A stretch of DNA of 36,437 bases, taken from contig JADCRZ010000053.1 in assembly GCA_015069695.1 (NCBI GenBank), positions 1 through 36,437 on the forward strand, written 5' to 3'. This DNA is from Williamsia sp. (GTDB lineage Bacteria > Bacteroidota > Bacteroidia > Chitinophagales > Chitinophagaceae). The notes under the pieces were generated by a model. The model saw only the letters and a program-made list of their open reading frames with translations. It ran no database searches and was not told the DNA's origin. Below, one piece after another: positions 8,159 to 16,767 of this stretch (position 1 is the first letter of the stretch; each line of letters opens with the position of its first letter). The translations under genes and the position numbers were made by a program.

Positions 8159-9046
8159 CTATGCCAGCTTTTGCTTGAAAAAATCAACCGTACGCTGCCA
8201 GGCCAGTTCTGCAGCTGCCTTATCGTAACGCGGTGTGGTGTCGTTGTGAAAGCCGTGGTTGGCGTTGGCGTATACGTAGGCCGTGTATTCTTTGTGGTTG
8301 GCTTTCAAGGCCGCTTCGTAAGGGGGCCAGCCTTCGGTGATGCGGGTGTCGAGGGCTGCATAGTGCAATAAAAGAGGCGCCTTGATCTTGGGTACGTCTT
8401 CCAGCGGTGGCTGGCCGCCGTAGAAGGGAACAGCGGCTGCCAAATCCGGCAGGCGGACGGCCATCAGGTTGGCGATGCCGCCGCCAAAGCAAAATCCTAC
8501 TACGCCTACCTTGCCGTTGCAGTCTCCATTTTTTTTGAGGTAGTCGAAGGCGGCTATAAAGTCTTCCAGCATTTCATCCCGGTTGCGCTTGCTTTGCATT
8601 TCACGGCCTTTGTCGTCATCGCCAGGGTAACCGCCCAGGGGCGTGAGGGCGTCCGGGGCAAGCGCCAGAAATCCGGCCAGGGCAGCACGCCGGCAAACAT
8701 CTTCTATGTGCGGATTCAATCCCCTGTTTTCATGCACCACTACAATGCCACCGAGCTTATTTTTTGCATCAGCAGGTTTTGCCAGCAATCCCTTGATAGA
8801 TCCACCTCCTTTCGGAGAGGCATAAGTGATGTACTCCGATTTTACGCGGGGATCGTCTGCCTTCACCTGGATGGCACCCTGGTAATCAGGCATCAAAAAA
8901 CTCATGAGCGAGGATACGGTTAATCCACCCACCGCATACGCAGACAGTTTCTGCACAAAGTCCCGCCTGTTGATGCGGCTGTGCGCATAATCGTCATACA
9001 GATCAAACACTTCTTGTTTGATGTCTTCTTTTTTAATGTTGTTCAT
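8159..9046 (-). CDS. Dienelactone hydrolase family protein
   Basis: This alpha/beta hydrolase has 295 residues from the ATG at 9046; the in-frame ATG at 9082 would add 12 residues and place the export signal further inside. A twin-arginine-like stretch NRRDFVQKL followed by a hydrophobic run ([15 protein letters not shown]) suggests Tat export. The catalytic triad of dienelactone hydrolases is complete: nucleophile C186 in GFCFGGG, D233 in ALDTR, and H264 in NHGFHND. The 47- and 31-residue spacings match the family. The family hydrolyses cyclic esters such as dienelactone; Bacteroidota paralogs with export signals are mostly uncharacterised. It is a single gene with its own terminator at 8092-8126, divergent from the DUF2911 gene. 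Confidence 0.9.
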   Translation of the reverse strand: MNNIKKEDIKQEVFDLYDDYAHSRINRRDFVQKLSAYAVGGLTVSSLMSFLMPDYQGAIQVKADDPRVKSEYITYASPKGGGSIKGLLAKPADAKNKLGGIVVVHENRGLNPHIEDVCRRAALAGFLALAPDALTPLGGYPGDDDKGREMQSKRNRDEMLEDFIAAFDYLKKNGDCNGKVGVVGFCFGGGIANLMAVRLPDLAAAVPFYGGQPPLEDVPKIKAPLLLHYAALDTRITEGWPPYEAALKANHKEYTAYVYANANHGFHNDTTPRYDKAAAELAWQRTVDFFKQKLA

Positions 9047-9191
9047 GGTAACCTGGATTGATGTTTCCTTAAAGGTAGGCAATTACATAGCAAAAATGGC
9101 CGGAGGAAGCGGTTAGAAAGCCTGCCTGATTTTTGATTAACGGTAATCATCCATTTGCAGAATAAGAGTTTCTTTGTTGAAAGCCTTTAAC

Positions 9192-10304
9192 ATGAGAAAA
9201 CCCCTACTTGCCATTCTTTCTTTAATTGCCATTGGCCTCCACCCTGCAAACAGCCAGGCCCTGCGTATTCCTGATACAACCAACCCCGTTTGTTTGACCG
9301 GCAGAAGGATCGGCGTCACCGAAATTGAAATACACTATAGCTCGCCGGGTGTAAAAGGGAGGGAGGGAAAAATTTATGGCACCAATGTGGTGCCGTTTGG
9401 ATATGAAGTACTGGGCTATGGTTCTACGGTAGCCTCTCCCTGGCGCGCCGGGGCAGATGAATGTACCACGATGTCTTTTTCAACAGACGTAACCGTGAAT
9501 GGTAAAAAACTGCCTGCAGGCAAGTATGCATTTTTCATCGAAGTGCATGAAGATTCCAGTGTTTTAATTTTCAACAGGAATTACAAAGAGTGGGGCAGCT
9601 ATTTTTACCGCAAGGAGCTGGATGTATTGCATGTGCCCACAGTGCAGCGGAAGAACCTGCCCGTATCGCAGGAAAGACTGGTCTATACTTTCTCCAACCA
9701 AACAGACAGATCAATAGATGTCAACCTGGGATGGGAGCGGTGGAGCTTCCCGGTCAGCATAGCAGTAGATTTAAAAAGTACCCTGTTGGAAGATATCCGC
9801 TCGCAGATGAGTGGCGCCATTGGCTTTGATCCGCCAAGCCTCGAAGCCGCCGCGAGATGGTGTGTGAACAACGATACCAACTACAATGAAGCCCTGAACT
9901 GGATCAATACAGCTACTGATCCCCGGCTGGGTGGAAGAAATTCGTTTGCAGCCCTGTCTACAAAGGCAGACATCCTGAAGAAATTGGGCAACGAAAAAGA
10001 ATCAGCAGCTATTATGGCCACCGCGGTAAACAATGCCTCCGTGCAGGAACTGCATGGGTACGGACGGCAATTGCTCAATGCGCACAAATTGCCGGAAGCC
10101 CTGGAGGTATTTCAAAAAAACTTTGCCAAAAGCAACGGTGCATGGCCAACCAATGCAGGCATGATGCGTGTTTACTCGGCCATGGGCAATTACAAAAAGG
10201 CCCTGGAACATGCCAAGGCGGCCCTGGCCCAGGCGCCGGATGAAACCAATAAAAAATTTCTTGAAGCTGCTGTAAAAACCCTGCAGGAAGGCAAAGCCTT
10301 GTAG
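9192..10304 (+). CDS. DUF2911 domain protein with C-terminal TPR-like helices
   Basis: The 370-residue exported protein has a signal peptide (MRKPLLAILSLIAIG to NSQA). A DUF2911 domain covers about 25-190, recognisable by EIHYSSPGVKGREGKIYG, VPFGYEVLG, PWRAGADECTT and LPAGKYAFFIEV. The C-terminal part (about 215-370) is helical, with TPR-like repeats (LSTKADILKKLGNEKESAAI; GMMRVYSAMGNYKKALEHAK). DUF2911 is a common Bacteroidota periplasmic or surface domain of unknown biochemical role, and the DUF2911-TPR combination is typical. The ATG at 9192 is chosen over an upstream TTG at 9174 because the signal peptide begins there. No operon partner is evident; the next + gene starts 97 bp later. Confidence 0.85.
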   Translation: MRKPLLAILSLIAIGLHPANSQALRIPDTTNPVCLTGRRIGVTEIEIHYSSPGVKGREGKIYGTNVVPFGYEVLGYGSTVASPWRAGADECTTMSFSTDVTVNGKKLPAGKYAFFIEVHEDSSVLIFNRNYKEWGSYFYRKELDVLHVPTVQRKNLPVSQERLVYTFSNQTDRSIDVNLGWERWSFPVSIAVDLKSTLLEDIRSQMSGAIGFDPPSLEAAARWCVNNDTNYNEALNWINTATDPRLGGRNSFAALSTKADILKKLGNEKESAAIMATAVNNASVQELHGYGRQLLNAHKLPEALEVFQKNFAKSNGAWPTNAGMMRVYSAMGNYKKALEHAKAALAQAPDETNKKFLEAAVKTLQEGKAL

Positions 10305-10401
10305 ACATTCCCCTAGAAGAGCATCCTGCTTCCTTCAAATCGGTCTATTGCTTTGTATATTGCGCCCGCAAACAAGCGCACGAGGAAAACAAAGCAACAC
10401 T

Positions 10402-11427
10402 ATGATCCAGATCGAGGAAGCCACTGTTGTGCAGTTGATCGCCCACCGGGTTGGTCCAGACGAAACCAAGGTGGTTGTCAGCAGCCAGCTTTCGGAGCAC
10501 ACGGGAGCAGAAGAGGAGGAAACTTTTAAGAAAATCCTGCTAAAGCCCTTCAGTGCACACACTGCTACCTTTGAGTTTCAGCATGAGATCGGCCTTGAAT
10601 ACAATGTCTTGTTCGGGATTGCCAGGTCTGTGTTGGAAGAAGCGGAGCTGGTTGAAAATTCCCGGAAGATCGTGCAGCACCTGGGCGCCGTATCCAAGCA
10701 TCCTCAAATCCGGGAGGGCGACTTGTTTGTGGCCAAGTTTGAAAACGTGCTGTTCGAAAATAAACACTACAAGGCCCTGGGCATATACAAGTTTGAAGAC
10801 AAAGACCTCTATATCGAAACCGCCGCCACAGACCGGGAAATGGAGCTGAACTTCAGAAGGGGGATCGGGTCGAGAAAGCCGGACAAGGCCTGCCTGATCA
10901 TTTTTACTGAAGAGCCCTTTACCTTGCTCATCATCGACAGCAACAGCCGCGAAACCGATTACTGGCAGAACGATTTTATCAAACACAAACCCAAAAATGA
11001 TGCGGTCAACAACACCCATGATTTTCTGGGCCTGACCAAAGATTTTATTACCAAGCAAATGCCCCAGGACTTTCAGGTATCCCGGGCCGACCAGATAGAT
11101 CTATTGAACCGCTCGGTAGAGTATTTTAAAACCCATGAAACATTTGACAAAGGCGGGTTTGAAGAAGAAGTCTTTCATCACGACAACCTGATCCAGTCCT
11201 TTCGCAAGTTTGATCATACATACAAACAGGAGCAGGGGGTAGAATTGTCTGACCAGTTTGAGATTTCTCCGCAGGCAGTCAAAAAGCAGGCCCGGGTGTT
11301 TAAGAGTGTGCTAAAGCTGGATAAGAACTTCCATGTCTATATCCATGGCAACCGCGAGCTGATAGAGCAGGGGGTAGATGAGGACGGGAGAAAATACTAC
11401 AAGATCTACTACGAAAATGAAAGCTGA
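10402..11427 (+). CDS. Nucleoid-associated protein, NdpA/YejK family
   Basis: This 341-residue cytoplasmic protein matches the NdpA (37-kDa nucleoid-associated) family across its whole length. The pattern includes a short N-terminal beta segment (QIEEATVVQLIAHRVG), the central segment FVAKFENVLFENKHYKALGI, the LNFRRGIGSRKPDKACLIIF region, and the C-terminal VFKSVLKLDKNFHVYIHGNR. Members in enterobacteria are found bound to the nucleoid; the Bacteroidota proteins are usually annotated by homology only. The ATG at 10402 is preceded by a purine-rich stretch, and the frame upstream has no family similarity. It stands alone, convergent with the parvulin gene, with an inverted repeat overlapping the stop region. 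Confidence 0.85.
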   Translation: MIQIEEATVVQLIAHRVGPDETKVVVSSQLSEHTGAEEEETFKKILLKPFSAHTATFEFQHEIGLEYNVLFGIARSVLEEAELVENSRKIVQHLGAVSKHPQIREGDLFVAKFENVLFENKHYKALGIYKFEDKDLYIETAATDREMELNFRRGIGSRKPDKACLIIFTEEPFTLLIIDSNSRETDYWQNDFIKHKPKNDAVNNTHDFLGLTKDFITKQMPQDFQVSRADQIDLLNRSVEYFKTHETFDKGGFEEEVFHHDNLIQSFRKFDHTYKQEQGVELSDQFEISPQAVKKQARVFKSVLKLDKNFHVYIHGNRELIEQGVDEDGRKYYKIYYENES

Positions 11428-11483
11428 ACCCTGTCGGGCCCTGAACATCAGTTATGGGCTTACATGCAGACCAGGACAGGGTT
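11427..11483. terminator. Inverted repeat between convergent genes
   Basis: AACCCTGTC (11427-11435) and GACAGGGTT (11475-11483) are perfectly complementary, with a 39-nt loop and extended outer pairing (GCTGA with TCAGC across one bulge). The repeat starts at the stop codon of the NdpA-like gene and ends just before the parvulin stop, so a bidirectional terminator is plausible. There is no T tract on either strand. Confidence 0.4.
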
Positions 11484-11497
11484 TCAGCGCAGCTTAT

Positions 11498-12115
11498 TTA
11501 TCTTCCGTTTGCCCTTAAAACCTTGATGTCTTTTTTGACCTGGTCGTCGTACGTCTTCTTGACAATGTAGTGCCATTGCTTTTCGGGTACGTCTACATAA
11601 AAGATGTCTCCCAGTTTGTGTTTTGAAACGGCCTCCTGGAATTCTTTGGGCATCATTTCTTCACCAAAAAACCAACCGGTATCGCCATGCGTGTTGTTGC
11701 CATCCATGGTATACTGGTCAGAGAGTTGTTCGAAGGCAGTGCCGGAGGAAGCTTTTTGTGTGATGATCTTTTTCAGGCTGTCGACCTGGGAGGGAGTAAG
11801 GGAAGAACCATCCAGGAAGATGTAGTTTGCCCGGTAGGCCACATTTTCAGTAGCATCCAGCACTTTGTACGTAACATATCCAACAGAAAAAACATCGCCT
11901 TTCTTCTGGCGCAACAATCTTTTTTCAATCAAGGAAGTATCTTTTCCGTAGGAGAGGCTCATCAGGGCCGGCTTCAACGTCGGGTTGGCATCGATGTATT
12001 GCTGGGCTTCTGCAACGGTGTTGATCTTTTTGAAATTGTCGGTTACATTTAAATTGGCCTGGGCAAAAAGGGAAGCTGAAATAAACAGAAGTAATCCTGA
12101 AAGAAAAGTTCTCAT
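11498..12115 (-). CDS. Peptidyl-prolyl cis-trans isomerase, parvulin (PpiC) type
   Basis: The 205-residue exported protein begins with a signal peptide (MRTFLSGLLLFISASLFAQA). The parvulin domain covers about 85-185. Visible landmarks are the YRANYIFLDG strand, a helical ITQKASSGTAFEQLSDQY segment, the GDTGWFFGEEMMPKEFQEAV core, and the last strand WHYIVKKTYD. This is the standard layout of a periplasmic folding catalyst of outer-membrane or secreted proteins. It is a single-domain form without the SurA N-terminal chaperone region, although about 60 residues precede the catalytic domain. The ATG at 12115 directly precedes the signal peptide and is preferred over the in-frame start at 12142. 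It is transcribed alone, divergent from the isomerase-like gene. Confidence 0.85.
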   Translation of the reverse strand: MRTFLSGLLLFISASLFAQANLNVTDNFKKINTVAEAQQYIDANPTLKPALMSLSYGKDTSLIEKRLLRQKKGDVFSVGYVTYKVLDATENVAYRANYIFLDGSSLTPSQVDSLKKIITQKASSGTAFEQLSDQYTMDGNNTHGDTGWFFGEEMMPKEFQEAVSKHKLGDIFYVDVPEKQWHYIVKKTYDDQVKKDIKVLRANGR

Positions 12116-12293
12116 TGTTTGATTTTTAATCTGGTGCATCAAAAACGGTTGTAATGCCTGTCTACTGACACAGGGAAACAGGCAACGATGAAGGTACCAT
12201 TTTCACTGTATTCCCGTACCCTCAATTTCTATAAAAAATGCAAAATATGCAACATACAGGTCTTATTTTCATATCCTGCTATCTCAAAAAAAC

Positions 12294-13724
12294 ATGAAAA
12301 ATCCACCCGTAAAGATCGGACTTTTTGGTATTGGCCTGGATACCTACTGGCCGCAGTTCAGCGGACTCAGGGAAAGGCTGGAAGGCTACCTTGCACAGGT
12401 ACAGCAAAAGCTCTCTGACCTGGGACCTGATGTTGTCAATGCCGGACTGGTTGATTCCGTCGACAAGGCTTTTGATGCCGGGCGGCTGTTCCGGCAGCAG
12501 GATGTAAGCGTGATCTTCTTGTATGTTACCACCTATGCCCTTTCTTCCACGGTGCTGCCGGTTGTGCAGCGGGCCAGGGTGCCGGTGATCATTCTGAACC
12601 TGTCGCCTCAAGCATCGATCGATTACGCATCTTTCAATGCCATGAGCGACCGCACGGCTATGACGGGCGAATGGCTCGCCTACTGTGCTGCCTGCCCGGT
12701 GCCGGAGATTGCCAACGTGTTTAAACGGGCCGGTATCCCTTTTCACCAGGTCACCGGCATGCTGCACGACGACCCTGTATGCTGGAAAGAAATCAGCGAG
12801 TGGGTAGAAGCGGCCAGGGTTGCCAATGCCCTGTTCTACAACCGCATGGGCTGCATGGGACATTACTACAGCGGCATGCTCGACATCTACTCCGACCTTA
12901 CCCAGCAATACGCCCATTTTGGCGGCCATATTGAACTGATCGAAGTAGAAGAACTGGCGACTCACCGCAAATCAGTTACAGAACAGGAAGCCTTGGAGCG
13001 CGTGGCCTTGTTCCGGGAGGTTTTTGATGTGCAGTCCGACTGCCCGCCAGCAGAACTGCACAAGGCAGCCGTTACATCTGTCGCACTGGACCGGTTGGTG
13101 CAATACTACAGCCTGGGTTCCATGGCCTACTATTACAAAGGCACCGGCAATCCCGAGAATGAAACGGCCATTGCGTCTATCATCCTAGGCAATTCCTGGT
13201 TAACTGCAAATGGAGTTCCGGTAGCCGGTGAATATGAAATCAAGAATGCCCAGGCCATGAAGATCATGGACTTATTCGGTGCAGGCGGTTCCTTTACCGA
13301 ATACTATGCCATGGACTTCAGGGATGATGTGGTGCTGATGGGGCACGACGGGCCGGGGCATATTGCCATTGCAGAAGGAAAGACCAAAGTGCGTCCGCTG
13401 GGCGTATATCACGGCAAGGTAGGCAGCGGCTTATCGGTTGAGATGTCGGTGAAGAACGGTCCGGTTACCCTGCTTTCGGTTGCGGAGAGAAGCGGGGGGA
13501 AGCTGATGCTGCTGCTGGCAGAAGCCCATTCTGTTCCAGGTCCTGTTCTGCAGATCGGCAACACCAACAGCCGCTACAGATTTTCAATCGGTGCGCGCCG
13601 CTTTGTCAACGAATGGAATAGCCACGGCCCGGCCCATCATTGCGCGGTCGGTGTAGGACATATCAGCACAAAGATCGAAAAGCTGGGTGCCTTGCTGGAT
13701 ATGGATGTGGTGAAAGTGTGTTAG
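12294..13724 (+). CDS. L-arabinose/L-fucose isomerase-like protein
   Basis: This 476-residue cytoplasmic enzyme is of the arabinose/fucose isomerase fold, which interconverts an aldose and a ketose using Mn2+. The metal-ligand positions of AraA-type enzymes appear conserved: E313 in VAGEYEIKNA, E336 in SFTEYYAMD, H351 in MGHDGPGH and H448/H449 in GPAHHC. The C-terminal barrel segments (LGVYHGKVGSGLSVEMSV; IGNTNSRYRFSIG) are intact. Overall it looks like the divergent 'arabinose isomerase family' common in Bacteroidota rather than true AraA or FucI, so the sugar is uncertain. No kinase or aldolase gene is nearby. Convergent with it lies the glycan-related - strand cluster containing a GH95 fucosidase-like enzyme, so a role with deoxy-sugars is possible but unproven. 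Confidence 0.8.
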   Translation: MKNPPVKIGLFGIGLDTYWPQFSGLRERLEGYLAQVQQKLSDLGPDVVNAGLVDSVDKAFDAGRLFRQQDVSVIFLYVTTYALSSTVLPVVQRARVPVIILNLSPQASIDYASFNAMSDRTAMTGEWLAYCAACPVPEIANVFKRAGIPFHQVTGMLHDDPVCWKEISEWVEAARVANALFYNRMGCMGHYYSGMLDIYSDLTQQYAHFGGHIELIEVEELATHRKSVTEQEALERVALFREVFDVQSDCPPAELHKAAVTSVALDRLVQYYSLGSMAYYYKGTGNPENETAIASIILGNSWLTANGVPVAGEYEIKNAQAMKIMDLFGAGGSFTEYYAMDFRDDVVLMGHDGPGHIAIAEGKTKVRPLGVYHGKVGSGLSVEMSVKNGPVTLLSVAERSGGKLMLLLAEAHSVPGPVLQIGNTNSRYRFSIGARRFVNEWNSHGPAHHCAVGVGHISTKIEKLGALLDMDVVKVC

Positions 13725-13825
13725 GTATATCGGGCGGGCATTTTGATCCGGTCTGCATGCAAAGAACAGGAAGCCGAGTAAAAAAACGGATCTGATAAAC
13801 AGGTGGCAATGGCTTTAAACGAGGA

Positions 13826-13853
13826 ATGGATAGCAGAAGAGCCTGCTATCCAT
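13826..13853. terminator. Strong bidirectional hairpin between convergent genes
   Basis: ATGGATAGCAG and CTGCTATCCAT form a perfect 11-bp stem with a 6-nt loop, and pairing can extend through GGA/TTCC with a bulge. It sits between the convergent isomerase-like gene (stop 13724) and the outer-membrane protein gene (stop 13893). T tracts are short on both sides, so stem stability would have to do most of the work. Confidence 0.55.
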
Positions 13854-13892
13854 TTCCTGTCAGTATCACACTGTTTTTCAATAGGATTGCCG

Positions 13893-16349
13893 TTATCCTC
13901 CTACCCGGTTTTGTTCTTCGCTGGCACTGCCTGCTCTCCGCTTGGGCGTGCCGGTGATCTTGCCTTTGGCGAAGCGGTAGGTAAAGGTCAGGTTCGCTAC
14001 CCGGTTGTCGCCCCTTTCCTGGAAAGCCGCGTCTACATTGCCATAGCGGCTTACGCCCCTGAACCGCTGGGTATTGAATACATCGCGTACATTGAGCCGC
14101 AGGGTGCCCTTGGTTTTCATGATCTGCTTGCTTACACCAAGCGAAACAGAGCCGAAGGGTTTTGCTTTGATGACCCCTTCTACCCCGGTTGTTCTGTAAA
14201 AGCCGCTGACCTCGGCCGTCCAGGTTCTAGGGAAAGTAAATTGTTGCGAGCCGTTTAACATCAGGGTAGTAGCATCGATAGAAACAAATGTGCCGTTCAC
14301 AAGGCCTTCAAACTTGTTGTTGAATGCATTTGCGTACACATTGCTTCTCCACCATTTGGTGATCGGTATGTTTGTGTTTACGGAAATGCCCAGCTGCCGT
14401 TGCTTCGCGATATTGTCTTTTGTCATGTAGGTTTCGTTCTTTTCTTCATTCTGCTGCAGCACGTTCTGGATGATGTCTGTTGTCCGGGTATAGTTCAGTG
14501 TAGTGATCAGGATGCCCTGGTAGTTATGGCTCAACTCAATGTTGTGGCTGAACTGGGGCCTCAGGTTGGGATTTCCTTTGGAGTAAGTATACCGGTCGAT
14601 AAAATTGATAAAGGGATTTAAGCTCTGGTAGTCTGGCCGGCGGATCCGTTTTCCATAGTTCAGGACGTAGGTATTTTTCTTATCCTGCTGGTACTGGATA
14701 TAACCTGTAGGAAACAGCTGGGTATAGTGGCGGTTGAATTGTTCAGCGGTAACTACCTGGAAGCCTTTTGCATTGGTGTTTTCCAGGCGCAGCCCGGCCT
14801 GCGCGCCCCATTTTTTGTTGATGGGTTTGTTGAGGTTTACATAGGCTGCGTTGATGTTTTCTTCATAGATAAAATGGTTGCTCCTGTTTACATCATGCAC
14901 GATCTGTGCCTGCAGAATGCTGTCGTAGCCGGCATTGTTGTCTGTTTTTACATAGCTGGATTTGATCCCTGCTTCAAAGCGGGCTCCTTTCTTTAAATTC
15001 TTGGTGTAATCCATCCGGCCGCTGTATATATTTATTTGCTGCGGAAGAGCCCCCAGGAGCGTGTCACCTGCGTATATAGGATGACCGGTGGCATCAAAAT
15101 AAGAATTGATCATGCGCAGATCATTCTTTGTATCGTACCCGCTGTAATCAAGATCAGCTGTCAGGTCAGAGCCCAGGGTATCAAGTACGCGGCGGAAATT
15201 GAGGTTGGTGCTAAAGTTTTTCCATTGCTGTTTGTTGCTGATGGCGGCTTTGGTCTGGCTGCCCGGTTTTCCGTTGGCATCGGAAATATCGGTCCGGTTA
15301 TCTGTTTTGCTTGTGCGGTTGTTTAAAAAACCATTGAAGACAACACCCAGGGTGGTATTTTTTGAAGCGAAATAATCCAGGCCCAGCTTGGCGTTGTAGC
15401 TTCTTGAGATGCTCTGGTTATTGGCTTCCTGTCCGAAATGCGACAGCAGGTCTTTGGTTTGCTTGTCGACAAAATTGCGCTGGATGGTAAGCTGGTTGAA
15501 GTTGCGGTTGTAATTGTGGCTCAGGTTGGTAAATAAATTCCATTTGTCCTTGCGGTAATTAAAGTTCAACCCGTCATTTACTTTGGGATAGCGCCCCTGT
15601 CCGTAACCCGCATTGACAGAGCCGTTGTAACCCATCTGCCGGTTTTTCTTTGTCTTGATATTGATGATCCCTGAATTACCCGCTGCATCATATTTCGCGG
15701 GCGGATTGGTCATGATCTCCACCTGGTCGAGCTGACTGGCATTGAGGTTGCGCAGGTAGGCGGCCAGGTCGGTGCCGCTCAGGTAAGTTTGGCGGCCATC
15801 TATCAGCACCACTACACCGTCTTTTCCTTTCAGGCTGATGTTGCCGTCTTTGTCCACAGAAATGCCCGGCGATTTTTCCAGTACCTCCAGGGCATTGCTG
15901 CCTGCATTGGTGATGGATGCTTCTACATTTACAACCATTCTGTCTATCTTCTGTTCAACCGGAGGTCTTGTGGAGGTAACGGTTACTGCGTTCAGGGATT
16001 TTGCCTGCGGAACTAATTCAATGGTTTGTACTAAAAAAGAAGGATGGGTTTCATCGATCTCAAAGGGGGCAGAGTATCCTTTATTATGACCGGTGGCGCT
16101 TACCAGTACCAGGTAGCGGCCCCAATTGATGCCTTCAAACTGGTAGCGGCCATCTTTGCCGGCCGTACCTACTTTGGCTACGGAAGAATCTTTTGCTTTA
16201 AGGAGGGAAACTGTTGCGGCGGTTAAGCTGCCCTGATGGTTGTCTGCTACAGAGCCGCTTATTTTTCCGGCCGGTAGCTGCTGGCCGTAACCCAGGTAAG
16301 AAAAGGTGGCCAGCTTGAAGAGAAGCAGGATAAAAAATAAATTCTTCAT
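13893..16349 (-). CDS. Outer-membrane beta-barrel protein with carboxypeptidase-regulatory-like and plug domains
   Basis: This 818-residue TonB-dependent-receptor-like protein of the OMP_b-brl_3 kind has a signal peptide (MKNLFFILLLFKLATFSYLG, then YGQQ). A CarboxypepD_reg-like beta-sandwich follows at about 28-115 (GKISGSVADN; GRYQFEGINWGRYLVLVSA). A plug-like domain comes next (VVVLIDGRQTYLSGTDL; VEIMTNPPAKYDAAGNSGII), and then a long beta-barrel. Family relatives sit in the outer membrane and are often annotated as TonB-dependent receptors, but the substrate is rarely known. It is not SusC-like: there is no SusD neighbour and the length is shorter. The ATG at 16349 precedes the signal peptide; the frame upstream (to 16496) is not protein-like. 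The hairpin at 13826-13853 lies just after its stop. Confidence 0.85.
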   Translation of the reverse strand: MKNLFFILLLFKLATFSYLGYGQQLPAGKISGSVADNHQGSLTAATVSLLKAKDSSVAKVGTAGKDGRYQFEGINWGRYLVLVSATGHNKGYSAPFEIDETHPSFLVQTIELVPQAKSLNAVTVTSTRPPVEQKIDRMVVNVEASITNAGSNALEVLEKSPGISVDKDGNISLKGKDGVVVLIDGRQTYLSGTDLAAYLRNLNASQLDQVEIMTNPPAKYDAAGNSGIINIKTKKNRQMGYNGSVNAGYGQGRYPKVNDGLNFNYRKDKWNLFTNLSHNYNRNFNQLTIQRNFVDKQTKDLLSHFGQEANNQSISRSYNAKLGLDYFASKNTTLGVVFNGFLNNRTSKTDNRTDISDANGKPGSQTKAAISNKQQWKNFSTNLNFRRVLDTLGSDLTADLDYSGYDTKNDLRMINSYFDATGHPIYAGDTLLGALPQQINIYSGRMDYTKNLKKGARFEAGIKSSYVKTDNNAGYDSILQAQIVHDVNRSNHFIYEENINAAYVNLNKPINKKWGAQAGLRLENTNAKGFQVVTAEQFNRHYTQLFPTGYIQYQQDKKNTYVLNYGKRIRRPDYQSLNPFINFIDRYTYSKGNPNLRPQFSHNIELSHNYQGILITTLNYTRTTDIIQNVLQQNEEKNETYMTKDNIAKQRQLGISVNTNIPITKWWRSNVYANAFNNKFEGLVNGTFVSIDATTLMLNGSQQFTFPRTWTAEVSGFYRTTGVEGVIKAKPFGSVSLGVSKQIMKTKGTLRLNVRDVFNTQRFRGVSRYGNVDAAFQERGDNRVANLTFTYRFAKGKITGTPKRRAGSASEEQNRVGG

Positions 16350-16767
16350 AACCTTAGTATTGTTTGGTACTTTTTTATAATTATTACAGGTTAAAAGTAG
16401 GTACTTTGCAATACATAGATCATTGTGAAAGCATGAACGGTTGTTTTTGGGGATGACTGGTTGTATAAGCCCTGTTTTGAAAAAGAGCTTATCCAAATTG
16501 AAATCAGCGGAACATTCTTGTGTCTTCCGGCAGGAGCATCCTGTTGGTAAAACATGAGGTATCTTGATCTTGCATGCCGTGAATATGCCGTGTGAAATGC
16601 AATCCGTCTGAGCTGCACACGGCGTTCCGATGGAACGCAGGCTGGTATTGAATCTTATGCTACCAACAAAATGTTACTCTGGAACATGCAAGACCATACC
16701 CCTGAATGCAGGCGGGGATTACATCACTTTTATTAAAGGTAATAACATGAGGTGTGGGCTGAAGCAG
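16350..16767. other. 418-bp gap without a gene
   Basis: The gap is flanked by the starts and ends of two - strand genes. It contains the palindromic element at 16622-16665 and presumably the promoter of the outer-membrane protein gene, which I cannot place with confidence. No convincing coding frame is present on either strand. Confidence 0.5.
16622..16665. repeat. Double-hairpin palindromic element (REP-like)
   Basis: GCGTTCC and GGAACGC (16622-16638) form a perfect 7-bp stem with a 3-nt loop. TGGTA (16643-16647) and TACCA (16661-16665) form a second short stem. This GTTCC-n-GGAAC plus GGTA/TACC layout resembles dispersed palindromic elements I recall from Bacteroidota intergenic regions. 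Only one copy is in this window, so its repeated nature is not shown here. Confidence 0.35.
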
